A DNA stretch of 64,000 bases from Alphaproteobacteria bacterium (lineage in GTDB: Bacteria; Pseudomonadota; Alphaproteobacteria; Rhodospirillales; Casp-alpha2). The stretch is from assembly GCA_014382345.1 (NCBI GenBank), contig JACNJX010000049.1, forward strand, positions 1-64,000, given 5' to 3'. Numbering within the stretch: the first letter of the stretch is position 1; every line of letters begins with the position of its first letter. Shown in pieces: positions 26,299 through 36,236 of this stretch. The notes below the pieces were generated by a model. That model was not told the origin of the DNA. It worked only from the letters and a program-made list of their open reading frames with translations, and ran no database searches. The translations under genes were made by a program, and so were the position numbers.

Positions 26299-27623
26299 GC
26301 GTCGTTCAGCGCCGCGTCAATAGCGTCACCCAGCAAGCCTACAAGGTCTCGGACCTGTTGGCCGTCAATAATAAAAGGCGGCGCCAGCAATACGTGATCA
26401 CCCCTGGCTCCGTCGGCGGTGCCGCCGCCCGGATAACAGATCAGCCCCCGGTCCATGGCGTGTTTCTTGATGCGGGCATTCAGCTTCAAGGCCGGATCGA
26501 AAGGCTCTTTGCTGGCACGATCGGCGACCAGTTCGACCCCCCGGAACAGTCCACGCCCGCGAATATCTCCGATGTTGGCGTGGTTGCCCAATCGTTCGTG
26601 CAGCAATTCGTCCAGCAAGGCCCCTTGCGTACGCACGGCATCCAAAAGGCCGGCGGTTTCGATCTTGCGCTGAACCGCCAATGCCCCCGCACACGCCGTC
26701 GGGTGCCCCATATAGGTATGACCGTGCTGGAAAAAACCGCTGCCCTCGCTAAACGCCCTGAACACACGCTGCGTTACCAATGCCGCGCCGATGGGCTGGT
26801 AGCCCGCGCCCAGTCCCTTGGCGATGCAGACGATATCCGGCGTGACGCCGTCCTGCTCACAAGCAAAGGTCGTTCCCGTCCGGCCCATACCGCACATCAC
26901 TTCATCCAAAATCAACAACACCCCATGACGATCGCAAATCTCGCGGATGCGTTTGAAATAGCCAGGCGACGGCGGCACCACGCCTGCCGTCGCGCCGACC
27001 ACTGTCTCGGCGACGAAGGCGCAGACCGTATCCGGACCAAGGCGCTGGATTTCAGCCTCCAGTTCGTCGGCGGCGCGGATGGCGTATTCTTCGTCCGTTT
27101 CCCCATCCAGGCGGTAGCGGTAGGCATAACACGGCACGATGTGGCTGACCTCTATCAACAACGGCTCGAACGGTTCGCGCCGAAGCGCGTTACCGCCCGT
27201 CGCCAGAGCGCCCAGGGTGTTTCCGTGGTAACTCTGGCGGCGCGCGATGATCTTGCCGCGGGACGGCTCGCCGATTTCCAGAAAGTACTGGCGTGCCATC
27301 TTCAACGCCGCCTCGACAGCTTCCGAACCGCCGGACATGAAATAGACCATGTCGATCCCGTCCGGCGCCTTGGCCGCCAACAGACCGGCCAGCTCTTCGG
27401 CCGGCTGGGACGAGAAAAAGCCGGTATGCGCAAAGGCGAGCGAGTCGACCTGGTCCTTGATCGCCTGAATGACATCCGGGTCGGAATGACCCAGGCAACT
27501 GACGGCGGCTCCGCCGGACGCATCCAGGTAGCGCTTGCCGTCGCTATCAATAATATAAATGCCGTCGCCCTTGGCTGCGCGCGGCAGGGTGTCATGGATT
27601 TGCCGTTGAAAGACGTGTGTCAT
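26292..27623 (-). CDS. Class III PLP-dependent aminotransferase
   Basis: The 443-residue enzyme has the class III fold. FMSGGSEAVEAALKMARQYF (95-114) forms the cofactor phosphate loop, and LILDEVMCGMGRTG (237-250) holds the aspartate that binds the pyridine nitrogen. IAKGLGAGYQPIGA (267-280) has the Schiff-base lysine at 269. The family moves an amino group from omega-amino acids or amines to pyruvate or 2-oxoglutarate; the exact substrate is unknown. It is the first gene of a two-gene minus-strand operon with the uncharacterised protein. It is divergent from apt, 134 bp away. Confidence 0.9.
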   Translation of the reverse strand: MTHVFQRQIHDTLPRAAKGDGIYIIDSDGKRYLDASGGAAVSCLGHSDPDVIQAIKDQVDSLAFAHTGFFSSQPAEELAGLLAAKAPDGIDMVYFMSGGSEAVEAALKMARQYFLEIGEPSRGKIIARRQSYHGNTLGALATGGNALRREPFEPLLIEVSHIVPCYAYRYRLDGETDEEYAIRAADELEAEIQRLGPDTVCAFVAETVVGATAGVVPPSPGYFKRIREICDRHGVLLILDEVMCGMGRTGTTFACEQDGVTPDIVCIAKGLGAGYQPIGAALVTQRVFRAFSEGSGFFQHGHTYMGHPTACAGALAVQRKIETAGLLDAVRTQGALLDELLHERLGNHANIGDIRGRGLFRGVELVADRASKEPFDPALKLNARIKKHAMDRGLICYPGGGTADGARGDHVLLAPPFIIDGQQVRDLVGLLGDAIDAALNDAC

Positions 27624-27757
27624 GGGAGTTTGCCTTTGACGCTTGCCATTCGGTGACCGGACCGGAATTATAGACCGGAATTACAAGGGTATCGTTTTCC
27701 CATTTGCAGCGGGCTTGCGGCCCAAACTTACCCCGCGCCGAAAATTCAGGATAGACC

Positions 27758-28276
27758 ATGGACCTCAAGGATCACATTCGCTCAATTCCAGATTTCCCGA
27801 AAGAGGGAATTTTATTTTATGACATTTCAACGCTTCTTGCGCATCCCGATGCCTGGCAGGTCGCCTTGGGCCGGCTGTCGAAAATCGTTGGCTCGTATCA
27901 GCCCGATATTCTGGCGGGGATCGAATCCCGGGGGTTTCTCGTCGCTGCCCCCCTGGCATCGCGGCTCGGCCTCGGCTTCACCATGATCCGCAAGACAGGC
28001 AAACTGCCGGGCGATACCATCGGCTACGAGTACGATCTCGAATACGGCACCGACACCATCGAAATCCAGTCCGATGCCATCGAAAAGGGGCAGCGCGTGG
28101 TTGTCCTGGATGATCTGCTGGCGACCGGCGGCACCATGGAAGCATCCATCGAACTGTTAACCAAAGTCGGCGGTAATGTCGTCGGTGCCGCCTGCATAAT
28201 CGAACTGACGTTCCTTAACGGCCGGGACAAGCTGAACGGCGTGCCCTTCGAGGCCCTGATGGCCTACGACGAATAA
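27758..28276 (+). CDS. apt: Adenine phosphoribosyltransferase
   Basis: The 172-residue enzyme makes AMP from adenine and PRPP in purine salvage. [20 protein letters not shown] is the usual N-terminus. [17 protein letters not shown] is the adenine side, and [14 protein letters not shown] (114-127) is the PRPP-binding loop. The length matches the family. The stop overlaps the convergent mutY gene by 13 bp. Confidence 0.97.
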   Translation: MDLKDHIRSIPDFPKEGILFYDISTLLAHPDAWQVALGRLSKIVGSYQPDILAGIESRGFLVAAPLASRLGLGFTMIRKTGKLPGDTIGYEYDLEYGTDTIEIQSDAIEKGQRVVVLDDLLATGGTMEASIELLTKVGGNVVGAACIIELTFLNGRDKLNGVPFEALMAYDE

Positions 28277-29346
28277 CCTGGAACATTACGCGAGGCGTGA
28301 TCCGCGATCTTTTTCATCACCGTCGGCAGCGCATGATCGGAAAAACCGGAAGGCTTGCTCCATAGCGCCCCCTCCGGTTCCCTTTTTATAGCCACCTCAG
28401 CCGTCAACACCGTCAATTCCAAATGAAAATGGGTGAAGGTGTGGCGGACGACGCCGTCCAGCCGCCGCCACCGGCCCTTTACGGGGGCCTGCTTGGCCGC
28501 CTCGGCGGAACTCCATATCTGCTTGCGCCAGTCGGTGGAGGGGAATTCCGTCATTCCCCCCAGCAACCCCTTTTCCGGCCTTTGCCGCAGCAGCACCCGG
28601 CCATCCCCCTGGACGGCCCAGAACACCATGCCGTAGCGAACCGGACGGGCGGCCTTGGCAACCTTGACGGGATAGCGTTCCGCTTCGCCCTGCCCCGCCG
28701 CCAGACATTCCGGCGTCAGCGGACAGGCGCTGCAATCCGGGGCCTTCGGCGTACACACGCCCGCGCCCAGGTCCATCAAGGCCTGCGCAAAGTCACCGGG
28801 ACGGTTTTTGGGCGTTAGCAAGGAAGCCCGCTCGCTGATCTTCTTACGGCCTTTGGGCAAGGTATCCCCCAAGGCGAACAGACGCGCGGTCACCCGTTCG
28901 ATATTCGCATCCACGGGCGTCGCCCGGCGGTCGAAGGCGATGGCGGCGATGGCGGCGGCGGTATAATCACCGATGCCGGGTAGTGCTTTCAGTTCCGGCT
29001 CCGTATCCGGGAACCGCCCCGCCCTCTCCCCGGCAATCGCCTGAGCACATTTGTGTAGGTTGCGGGCGCGGGCATAATAGCCGAGCCCCTGCCAGGCGTG
29101 CAGGACGTCGTTCAACTCCGCCTTGGCCAAGTCCCCGACCGCCGGCCAGCGGGTCGTGAAATCGTCAAAATACCCCTTTACCGCCGCAACGGTGGTTTGC
29201 TGCAGCATGATTTCCGATAGCCACACGCGGTAGGGATCAGGCGGATCGCCTTTTTTATACCGCCACGGTAGGTCCCTGGCATTGCGGTCATACCATCGAA
29301 GCAGGCGGCGGCGAACGGAAACGGGATCGGGAATTGGCGGCGTCAA
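28264..29346 (-). CDS. mutY: A/G-specific adenine DNA glycosylase
   Basis: The 360-residue enzyme removes adenine mispaired with 8-oxoguanine. The helix-hairpin-helix segment is [20 protein letters not shown] with catalytic aspartate in [11 protein letters not shown]. The glutamate lies in [13 protein letters not shown]. The [4Fe-4S] site is C-x6-C-x2-C-x5-C in the segment [17 protein letters not shown]. The C-terminal NUDIX-like domain ([20 protein letters not shown]) recognises 8-oxoG. It faces the dciA-dsbA-smc group with a 94-bp divergent gap. Confidence 0.96.
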   Translation of the reverse strand: MTPPIPDPVSVRRRLLRWYDRNARDLPWRYKKGDPPDPYRVWLSEIMLQQTTVAAVKGYFDDFTTRWPAVGDLAKAELNDVLHAWQGLGYYARARNLHKCAQAIAGERAGRFPDTEPELKALPGIGDYTAAAIAAIAFDRRATPVDANIERVTARLFALGDTLPKGRKKISERASLLTPKNRPGDFAQALMDLGAGVCTPKAPDCSACPLTPECLAAGQGEAERYPVKVAKAARPVRYGMVFWAVQGDGRVLLRQRPEKGLLGGMTEFPSTDWRKQIWSSAEAAKQAPVKGRWRRLDGVVRHTFTHFHLELTVLTAEVAIKREPEGALWSKPSGFSDHALPTVMKKIADHASRNVPGYSS

Positions 29347-29440
29347 ATTTATTATTCCTGCTGAGAAGAAAATAGGTTAATTGCCGCCATGGGCATTTTG
29401 TCCGATTGCCCTGCGGCCCCACTAACCCTAGCATTCCCTT

Positions 29441-29944
29441 ATGACCACCGAAAACATCAAACGCCGCAAGCGCGGCGGCGGACCTCGGGCCCTTGCGGCA
29501 TCTCTGTCGGCGGCCACCAAACCGATTTTCGGCAAGCGCGGATTTGCCGACGGGGACATCCTCAAGGACTGGGCGGGGATTGCCGGCGCTCACATGGCGG
29601 CCCATAGCCAGCCGGAAAAAATCGCCTACCCCAAGGGGGCCAGCGACGGCGGTACCCTGCATCTGCGAATCGACAGCGGCGCCATGGCCACGGAATTGCA
29701 GCACCTGCAACCCCTGTTGATCGAACGCATCAACGGATATTTCGGCTTCCGGGCCGTCGATGGAATCAAAATCATCCAGGGGCCGCTGCCCGACAGGCAA
29801 AAAAAGCCGGACTGGTCGCCCAGAAAACTGGACCCGGGGGAAGAAAGCAGACTGGCGGAAAACCTGATGGACGTTGACGATGAGGACCTCCGCAAGGCGC
29901 TGCAAACCCTGGGCCGCGCCGTCATCGGGCGAAGCGGGCATTAA
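29441..29944 (+). CDS. DciA family (DUF721) protein
   Basis: The 167-residue protein has the DUF721 core (ILKDWAGIAGAHMAAHSQPE, then GTLHLRIDSGAMATELQHLQ and PLLIERINGYFG) between a basic N-terminus and an acidic C-terminal tail. DciA proteins help load the replicative helicase DnaB where DnaC is absent, as in most alphaproteobacteria. It is first in the plus-strand group with dsbA-like and smc, divergent from mutY. I leave the symbol blank because the family is broad, but DciA is the best reading. Confidence 0.85.
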   Translation: MTTENIKRRKRGGGPRALAASLSAATKPIFGKRGFADGDILKDWAGIAGAHMAAHSQPEKIAYPKGASDGGTLHLRIDSGAMATELQHLQPLLIERINGYFGFRAVDGIKIIQGPLPDRQKKPDWSPRKLDPGEESRLAENLMDVDDEDLRKALQTLGRAVIGRSGH

Positions 29945-30089
29945 TGCACCGCCAATAATCGAACCGAGCGAAAATGCCCGCCGGGCAAGGCAAATGAAAA
30001 AAGCGGTGGATAACCTTGCAAAAGGATTCGACTCTGCGGCAACAGCGAATCTATTATCGCATCAACATATTGTGCTTTGGGAGGCGTGT

Positions 30090-30707
30090 TTGAGCCGAAT
30101 AGTACCAAGTCTTGCGGTTATCGCCCTGCTTCTGGCGCCTGTTACGGCTCCGGGAACGGCTGTTGCAGCGATCGTCAGCCTAGAAGAGGCCAAATCCGAA
30201 ATGGTCCTGGGCCAGGCGGATGCGCCCGTGACCATGGTGGAGTTTTCTTCGCTCGGCTGTCCCCATTGCGCCAGGTTTCACCGCGATACCCTGCCCCAGA
30301 TCAAAAAAGAATATATCGACACTGGCAAGGTGAAGCTGGTCTACCGGGATTTCCCCTTAGGCACGGCGGCCCTGGCGGCGGCCATGGTTGCCAGATGCGC
30401 CGGACCGAATAAATTTTTCGGCTTTATCGAAATTCTGTTCCGCTCCCAGCTCCGCTGGGGCAAGAGCGAAAACCCGCAGGAGGAACTGTCCAAGGTGGCG
30501 CGTTTCGGGGGCCTGTCGAGGGACGATGTCCAGGCGTGTTTGAAAAACCAGCCGCTGCTTGAGCACATCCGCGGCATCGCCCTGGACGGACAGATGGACC
30601 ACAAGGTCAATTCAACGCCGACCTTTATTATCGGCGATGAGATCATCTCCGGCGCGCAACATTTCGACGAATTCAAGAAGGTCTTCGACAAGGCACTGAA
30701 GAAGTAA
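30090..30707 (+). CDS. DsbA-family thiol-disulfide oxidoreductase, periplasmic
   Basis: I choose the TTG at 30090, preceded by GGGAGG at 30079-30084 and followed by a signal peptide (SRIVPSLAVIALLLAPVTAP). A longer reading from 29874 covers the end of the dciA-like gene and is not needed. The 205-residue product has CPHC at 57-60 in VEFSSLGCPHCARFHRDT and the cis-proline segment NSTPTFIIGDE near 180. It is a thioredoxin-fold protein for disulfide formation or exchange. It precedes smc by 15 bp and is probably co-transcribed, a linkage seen in related alphaproteobacteria. Confidence 0.87.
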   Translation: MSRIVPSLAVIALLLAPVTAPGTAVAAIVSLEEAKSEMVLGQADAPVTMVEFSSLGCPHCARFHRDTLPQIKKEYIDTGKVKLVYRDFPLGTAALAAAMVARCAGPNKFFGFIEILFRSQLRWGKSENPQEELSKVARFGGLSRDDVQACLKNQPLLEHIRGIALDGQMDHKVNSTPTFIIGDEIISGAQHFDEFKKVFDKALKK

Positions 30708-30722
30708 TGGGAAGGCACGGCT

Positions 30723-33700
30723 TTGCTGCGTTTTAATAAACTCCGGCTTTCGGGCTTTAAATCTTTCGTAGACGGCTCGGACCTGCAAATCGAACTGGGT
30801 CTCACCGGCGTCGTCGGCCCTAACGGTTGCGGCAAGTCCAATCTGGTCGAAGCGTTACGCTGGGTCATGGGGGAAACGTCCGCCAAGCAGATGCGCGGCG
30901 GTGAAATGGACGACGTTATCTTCGGCGGCACCCGCAACCGGCCTGCGCGAAACATCGCCGAAGTGATTCTCAGCCTCGACAATTCCGCCCGTGTCGCGCC
31001 TGCTCAGTTTAACGACACCGACGAGTTGGAAATCAGCCGGCGCATCGAGCGTGACAAAGGCTCCACCTACCGCGTAAACGGCCACGAAGTCCGGGCCAAG
31101 GATGTGCAACTCCTGTTCGCCGACAGTTCCACCGGCGCGCGCTCCACGGCGCTGGTCAGCCAGGGTAAGATCAGCTCAATCATCGCCGCCAAGCCGACGG
31201 AACGCCGCCTGCTGCTGGAGGAAGCCGCTGGCATCACCGGACTGCATTCCAGGCGCCACGAGGCCGAGTTGCGTCTGCGCGGCGCGGAAACCAATCTGGA
31301 ACGCCTGGACGATATTCTGGTCACGTTGGAAGCCCAGTTAGCGCATTTGAAGAAACAGGTCCGCCAGGCCACCCGTTACCGCAACCTGTCCGACCATATT
31401 CGCAAGGCTGAAGCGACGCTGTTTTTCCTGCGCTGGACGGCGGATGAACAAACGCTGGAAGCCGCGACCAGGGAATTCGGTGAAATCGAGACCATGGTCA
31501 ACACGCTGACCGGCGCCGCGGCCAAAGCCGCCGCCCAGCAGGCCGAATGCGCTGCCGAGCTTCCAAAACACCGCCAGGCCGAGGCCGAGGCGGCGGCTGA
31601 ACTACAACGCCTGACACTGGCCCGGGATGGCCTGGACGCCGAGGAACAACGGGTTGTCGAACAGGCCGAAAGCTGCCGCAACCGCATTCAGGAAATCGCC
31701 GCCGACAGAACCCGTGAAGAAGCCCTCATTCATGACGCCGCCGCCGCCCTGACCCGCATGGAAGAAGAACGCGACCGCATCCAGGCACCGGCGGACGGCG
31801 AACAGGATGCCCTGGCGGAAGCGGCAGAAAACCTGGCTGGCGCCAATGCCCGTGTGGAAGACCTGGATGGCAGGCTTGCCACCCTCACCGAGCGGGTGGC
31901 CAATGACGAAGCCCGCCGGACATCCCTGGAGCACAAGCTCACCGACCTGACGGGCCGAAGGGAACGCCTTGATAGCCGCCGCCTGGCCATCACCAGCCAG
32001 AGCGACCAGCTCCAAAAGGACAGCCCGGAAAGCTCCGAACTTGCAGAAGCCGAACAGCATCTGATCCAGACGGAGAGCACACGCGAACAGGCCCGAAACG
32101 CCGTCGCCGGCGCGGAATCGATCCGCGAAGACGCGATTTCCCGAAACAGCACAGCCGCCGCCGAAGCTCACGAAACCAAAGCCGCCGCCACCCGTCTCAA
32201 GGCGGAGGTCGAGGCCTTGAGCGAAGTTCTCGATGCCGAAGACCATGACCAGTGGCCGCCTGTGATTGACGCGCTCGGCGTCGAGGCGGGTTATGAAGCC
32301 GCCCTCGCTGTCGCCCTTGGCGAAGATCTATCGGCATCCGATAACGAAGCCGCGCCCAGCCATTGGCGCACTTTAGGCCCCATGAGCAACCCGCCGGCGC
32401 TGCCCACAGGCGCGCGGCCTTTAAGCGATTTCGTCCGGGCGCCTGCGGCCCTGGACCGCAGACTGTCGCAGGTCGGCGTCGTCGAGACCGATGACGAAGC
32501 CCGCCGTCTAACGCAAAGCCTCGCCCAGGGGCAGCGCATCGTCAGCCAGTCCGGCGGTTTGTGGCGTTGGGACGGATATACCATTTCCGCCACCGCCACG
32601 ACCCCCGCCCAGGCCCGCCTTGAACAACGCAAACGCCTCAAGATCGGTCAGGAAAAACTCGCCCGGACGGAAGCCGAAGCCAAGACAGCCGAAGACCGCC
32701 ACACCGCCGCCAAGGCCACCGAAGAAAAGGCTCGCTCAGACGAAAAAGCCGCCCGCGAAACCGCCACAGAAGCCGACGCCGCCTATGCCCAGGCTCGCGA
32801 CCGGGTTGCCGAGATCAAGGAACGATCTGCCGGACGCATATCCCTGCTAGAATCCCTGAGCGAACAACTCATCAATATCGGCACCGACCTGGAACACCTG
32901 GACGAGGAGGAAAGGGAAGCCAGAGACGCCCTCTCATCCATTCCCGACGCCGAGGGGCCGCGCGCTGAAATTGCCGCATTGCGCGAAGACCTTTCCGGAC
33001 ACAGGGCCGATCAGGTGGAGTGCCAGAGCCGTTACGACACGCTTGAGCGGGCAGCCGAAGAACGTATCCAGCGCCTGGCCGCAATCGAATCGGAAACGGA
33101 ATCCTGGGTCGCCCGCCGGCAAATCGCCCTGACCCAGTTGGAGCAACTGACGGAGCGCCGGGAAGGCCTTGAACGGGACCTGGAGCGCCTCGCCGCCAGG
33201 CCTGCCGAAATCCAGGAACAGCGCCAGTCCCTTTTGGCTTCGCTGGAAACGGCGGAAGGAAACCGCAAGACCCAGGCCGACACCCTGGCCCAGTCGGAAC
33301 AAGCCCTGGCCGAAGCCGACAAGGTGCTTCGCAGCGCCGAAACCGAACTGGCTGCGGCGCGGGAAAACATGATCCGGCTGGAAGGCTTGGCCGAACAAGC
33401 CAAACAATCCTGTCTGGCTTTGGCTGAGCGCATCAAGGACCGGCTGGAATGCCGCCCGGACCAGTTGTTCGAGATTTCCGGGCTCAAGCCCGAAGCCGAG
33501 TTGCCGGAACTGGAAGCCATTGAACGCAAGGTCGAACGCCTCAACCGGGAACGGGAAACCATGGGGCCGGTCAACCTCAGGGCGGAAACCGAGGCCGAAG
33601 AAATGAAAGAGCAGATCGATACGCTGGAAAGCGAGCGCGATGACCTGCTGAAAGCCATCGACAAACTGCGCCGGGGCATTTCCGAACTCAACCGTGAAGG

Positions 33701-34187
33701 CCGCCAGCGCCTGTTGGAATCCTTTGATCAGGTCAACAAGCATTTCCAGGAACTGTTCGTCCAGATGTTCGGCGGCGGCCGCGCGCACCTGGAACTGACG
33801 GAATCCGATGACCCGCTGGACGCCGGGCTGGAAATCATGGCCAGCCCGCCGGGCAAGCGGCTGCAAATTCTATCCCTGCTGTCTGGTGGAGAACAGGCCC
33901 TGACGGCGCTGGCGCTGTTGTTCGCGGTTTTCCAGACCAACCCCGCGCCGATCTGTGTGCTGGACGAGGTCGACGCCCCGCTGGATGACGCCAACGTTGA
34001 CCGCTTCTGTTCCCTGGTCGAAACAATGGCATCCACCGATACCACCCGCTTCATCATCATCACGCATCACCGAATGACCATGGCCCGCATGGATCGTCTG
34101 TACGGCGTCACTATGACGGAACGCGGCGTCTCGCAGTTGGTTTCCGTGGACCTTCAGCGCGCCGATGAGCTCAGAGCCACGGCTTAA
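30723..34187 (+). CDS. smc: Chromosome segregation SMC protein
   Basis: The start is the TTG at 30723 after a GGGAAGG purine tract. MLRFNKLRLSGFKSFVDGSD is the standard SMC opening. The 1154-residue ATPase has Walker A GPNGCGKS (32-39), two long coiled coils, and a hinge around residues 490-630. The C-terminal head has the signature LSLLSGGEQALTALALLF and Walker B ICVLDEVDAPLDD. SMC condenses and resolves sister chromosomes with ScpA/ScpB, which are not in this window. The long coiled coils are unbroken, so the gene is intact. The atpI gene follows 39 bp after the stop. Confidence 0.97.
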   Translation: MLRFNKLRLSGFKSFVDGSDLQIELGLTGVVGPNGCGKSNLVEALRWVMGETSAKQMRGGEMDDVIFGGTRNRPARNIAEVILSLDNSARVAPAQFNDTDELEISRRIERDKGSTYRVNGHEVRAKDVQLLFADSSTGARSTALVSQGKISSIIAAKPTERRLLLEEAAGITGLHSRRHEAELRLRGAETNLERLDDILVTLEAQLAHLKKQVRQATRYRNLSDHIRKAEATLFFLRWTADEQTLEAATREFGEIETMVNTLTGAAAKAAAQQAECAAELPKHRQAEAEAAAELQRLTLARDGLDAEEQRVVEQAESCRNRIQEIAADRTREEALIHDAAAALTRMEEERDRIQAPADGEQDALAEAAENLAGANARVEDLDGRLATLTERVANDEARRTSLEHKLTDLTGRRERLDSRRLAITSQSDQLQKDSPESSELAEAEQHLIQTESTREQARNAVAGAESIREDAISRNSTAAAEAHETKAAATRLKAEVEALSEVLDAEDHDQWPPVIDALGVEAGYEAALAVALGEDLSASDNEAAPSHWRTLGPMSNPPALPTGARPLSDFVRAPAALDRRLSQVGVVETDDEARRLTQSLAQGQRIVSQSGGLWRWDGYTISATATTPAQARLEQRKRLKIGQEKLARTEAEAKTAEDRHTAAKATEEKARSDEKAARETATEADAAYAQARDRVAEIKERSAGRISLLESLSEQLINIGTDLEHLDEEEREARDALSSIPDAEGPRAEIAALREDLSGHRADQVECQSRYDTLERAAEERIQRLAAIESETESWVARRQIALTQLEQLTERREGLERDLERLAARPAEIQEQRQSLLASLETAEGNRKTQADTLAQSEQALAEADKVLRSAETELAAARENMIRLEGLAEQAKQSCLALAERIKDRLECRPDQLFEISGLKPEAELPELEAIERKVERLNRERETMGPVNLRAETEAEEMKEQIDTLESERDDLLKAIDKLRRGISELNREGRQRLLESFDQVNKHFQELFVQMFGGGRAHLELTESDDPLDAGLEIMASPPGKRLQILSLLSGGEQALTALALLFAVFQTNPAPICVLDEVDAPLDDANVDRFCSLVETMASTDTTRFIIITHHRMTMARMDRLYGVTMTERGVSQLVSVDLQRADELRATA

Positions 34188-34226
34188 AGCCGTCTTTAAG
34201 CCTGATCCTTGAGCGGGAGGCTCCCA

Positions 34227-34625
34227 ATGAGCGATGACAGCCCGGAAAAACCGCCAGAACGCCCATCAGAGCCCACTATGGACATGCTCGACAAACGGCT
34301 TCGCGAGGCCCGTGGCCGGGCCCAGGAATCAGCCCCGAAAAAAAGTGATAAGAATCAGCCTCCGGGCAGTGCACTTGGTCTTGCAATGCGCGTCGGTGTC
34401 GAGTTAGTTTCTGCCCTCGCCATCGGGGTGGCGATCGGCTGGCTTCTCGACCGCTGGCTCGGCACCCGACCATGGTTGATGCTGGTGTTCATTTTTTTGG
34501 GCGGCGCAGCCGGTATCTTGAATGTTTACAGAATGGCCAGCGGTTTCGGATATGCCGTTGGCTACCAAAATGACGATACACCCGGGGACGGGTCACGGGA
34601 CGACGACACCCGGAACGAAGGATAA
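34227..34625 (+). CDS. atpI: ATP synthase assembly protein AtpI
   Basis: The ATG at 34227 follows GGGAGG and gives a 132-residue protein; an upstream TTG in frame adds six residues. The N-terminal third is charged and proline-rich (PEKPPERPSEPTMDMLDKRL). Two membrane helices follow, with GVELVSALAIGVAIGWLLDR as the first and WLMLVFIFLGGAAGILNVYR as the second, the AtpI pattern. AtpI helps assemble the c-ring. It opens the F0 operon, 39 bp behind smc. Confidence 0.9.
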   Translation: MSDDSPEKPPERPSEPTMDMLDKRLREARGRAQESAPKKSDKNQPPGSALGLAMRVGVELVSALAIGVAIGWLLDRWLGTRPWLMLVFIFLGGAAGILNVYRMASGFGYAVGYQNDDTPGDGSRDDDTRNEG

Positions 34626-34630
34626 AGACG

Positions 34631-35362
34631 TTGGCCGCAGGTCACAGCCCACTCGCTCAATTCGAAATTAAACGCTGGGTGCCGATTGAAATCGGCAACG
34701 TGGATGTCTCGTTCACCAATTCGTCCACCTTCATGGTGTTGACGGTGATCGCCACCAGCGCCTTTCTGATCCTCGGCATGCGCCGCAACGCCCTGGTGCC
34801 CGGGCGCTGGCAGTCGATGGTGGAACTGTCCTACATCTTCATCGCCAATCTGGTGAAAGACACGGTCGGCTCCGAAGGCCGGCCTTATTTTCCGTTCATC
34901 TTCACGGTGTTCATGTTTGTCCTGGTCGGCAACCTGTTCGGCATGGTGCCATACGGCTTTACCTTCACCAGCCACATCATCGTCACCTTCACCATGGCGT
35001 TTGTCGTGTTTATCGGCGTGACCATCATCGCCATCGCCAAACACAAGATGCACTTTTTCACGTTTTTCATGCCGCCCGGCGTACCCATGATCATGGCGCC
35101 GCTGCTGATACCCATTGAAATCATTTCCTACCTGTCCAGGCCGATCAGCCTGAGTGTGCGTCTGTTCGCCAATATGCTGGCCGGACACACCTTGTTGAAG
35201 GTGTTCGCAGGCTTTGTGATCTCGCTCGGCATGTTCGGGGTCTTTCCGCTGGCCTTTGTCGTCGCGCTGACCGGTCTGGAAATCGTCATCGCCCTGTTGC
35301 AGGCCTTTGTCTTCACCATTCTGACCTGCCTTTATCTCAACGATGCGCTTCATCTGCATTAG
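34631..35362 (+). CDS. atpB: ATP synthase F0 subunit a
   Basis: The start is TTG at 34631, 5 bp after the atpI stop. The 243-residue membrane protein has about six helices. The key region SYLSRPISLSVRLFANMLAG contains the essential arginine at 177, which faces the c-ring carboxylate during proton transfer. It forms the proton half-channels of F0. The next gene, atpE, is 81 bp downstream, after a weak stem-loop and a strong ribosome-binding site. Confidence 0.96.
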   Translation: MAAGHSPLAQFEIKRWVPIEIGNVDVSFTNSSTFMVLTVIATSAFLILGMRRNALVPGRWQSMVELSYIFIANLVKDTVGSEGRPYFPFIFTVFMFVLVGNLFGMVPYGFTFTSHIIVTFTMAFVVFIGVTIIAIAKHKMHFFTFFMPPGVPMIMAPLLIPIEIISYLSRPISLSVRLFANMLAGHTLLKVFAGFVISLGMFGVFPLAFVVALTGLEIVIALLQAFVFTILTCLYLNDALHLH

Positions 35363-35373
35363 GACCCCAGCAG

Positions 35374-35412
35374 AAAAGAACGCGTCTTTTACTTCCTATT
35401 TTAACCGTTAAA
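35374..35412 (+). promoter_or_regulatory. Intergenic hairpin and palindrome before atpE
   Basis: AAAAGA and TCTTTT (35374-35390) can pair around a five-base loop. Ten bases further on, TTTAAC-C-GTTAAA (35400-35412) is a perfect palindrome. AGAAAGGA precedes the atpE start. Together they may tune the much higher level of subunit c. No function is proven. Confidence 0.4.
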
Positions 35413-35443
35413 CTGAATTCCAAAGCTAGAAAGGAAACTTCCC

Positions 35444-35668
35444 ATGGATCTCGAAGCAGCCAAATTGATTGGCGCGGGTTTGGCCGTTATCGGCGTGATC
35501 GGTTCCGGTATCGGCATCGGCACCATATTCGCCTCATTCATTCAGGCGGTCGGCCGTAACCCGGCGGCGCAGCCCGCCGTCTTCCCGATGACCATGCTGG
35601 GCTTTGCGCTGGTGGAAGCCATCGCGTTGTTTGCCCTGGTGATCGCCCTCGTCATCCTGTTTGGCTAA
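35444..35668 (+). CDS. atpE: ATP synthase F0 subunit c
   Basis: The 74-residue protein is a two-helix hairpin. The first helix has the glycine motif GVIGSGIGIGTIFASF, the polar loop is QAVGRNP (35-41), and the second helix carries the proton-binding glutamate at 58 in GFALVEAIALF. Ten or more copies form the rotor ring. The strong upstream AGAAAGGA and the two flanking hairpins fit the high copy number required. Confidence 0.97.
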   Translation: MDLEAAKLIGAGLAVIGVIGSGIGIGTIFASFIQAVGRNPAAQPAVFPMTMLGFALVEAIALFALVIALVILFG

Positions 35669-35698
35669 CCCCAATCAGGTCTAACCTTGCCCCTGCGG

Positions 35699-35716
35699 CG
35701 CCGGGACAACCCGGCG
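35699..35716 (+). promoter_or_regulatory. Stem-loop between atpE and atpF'
   Basis: CGCCGGG and CCCGGCG pair perfectly around ACAA. There is no following T-run, so it is not a classical terminator. It lies just after atpE and could protect the 3' end of that message or slow downstream translation. Confidence 0.55.
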
Positions 35717-35738
35717 TCCGGGGTCATGGGGAACCGGC

Positions 35739-36230
35739 ATGCCGCAACTAGACGTCTCAACTTTCCTGCCGCAGATTTTTTGGCTGGTGATCACGTTCAC
35801 CGCTCTTTTCCTCATCATGTGGAAAATCGCGGTGCCCGGCATCGCCAACACGCTGGAAACCCGGCAAAAGCGGATCGAAGACAACCTGGACAAGGCGACT
35901 CAGGCCAAACAGGAAGCCGAAGAAACCCTTGCTGCTTATGAGGCATCCATGGGCGAAGCCCGGACCGAAGCCCAGGGCATTCATGCCGAGGCCGCCAAGG
36001 GGCTTTCCGATGAAGCCGACGCCCGGGGAGCCGAACTGTCTGAAAACCTGAGCGGTAAGATCTCCGAAAGCGAGGCCGAAATCCGGCGCGCCGTGGAGGC
36101 CGCCATGGACAGTGTCCGCGATATCGCCACAGAGGTTGCGGGCGATGCCCTGGAGAGACTGACAGGACAGCCGGCGGACGATAAAGCCTTAAGCGGCGCC
36201 GTTGATCGCGCGCTCAAGGCCGACGGTTAG
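35739..36230 (+). CDS. ATP synthase F0 subunit b'
   Basis: The 163-residue protein has one N-terminal membrane helix (FLPQIFWLVITFTALFLIMW) and a long charged coiled coil rich in glutamate and alanine. It is the first of two b-type genes in the operon, as in alphaproteobacteria and cyanobacteria, where b and b' form a heterodimeric stator. The helix has no extra features beyond the family pattern. It is followed by the b gene with a 6-bp gap. Confidence 0.9.
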   Translation: MPQLDVSTFLPQIFWLVITFTALFLIMWKIAVPGIANTLETRQKRIEDNLDKATQAKQEAEETLAAYEASMGEARTEAQGIHAEAAKGLSDEADARGAELSENLSGKISESEAEIRRAVEAAMDSVRDIATEVAGDALERLTGQPADDKALSGAVDRALKADG

Positions 36231-36236
36231 GAAACG

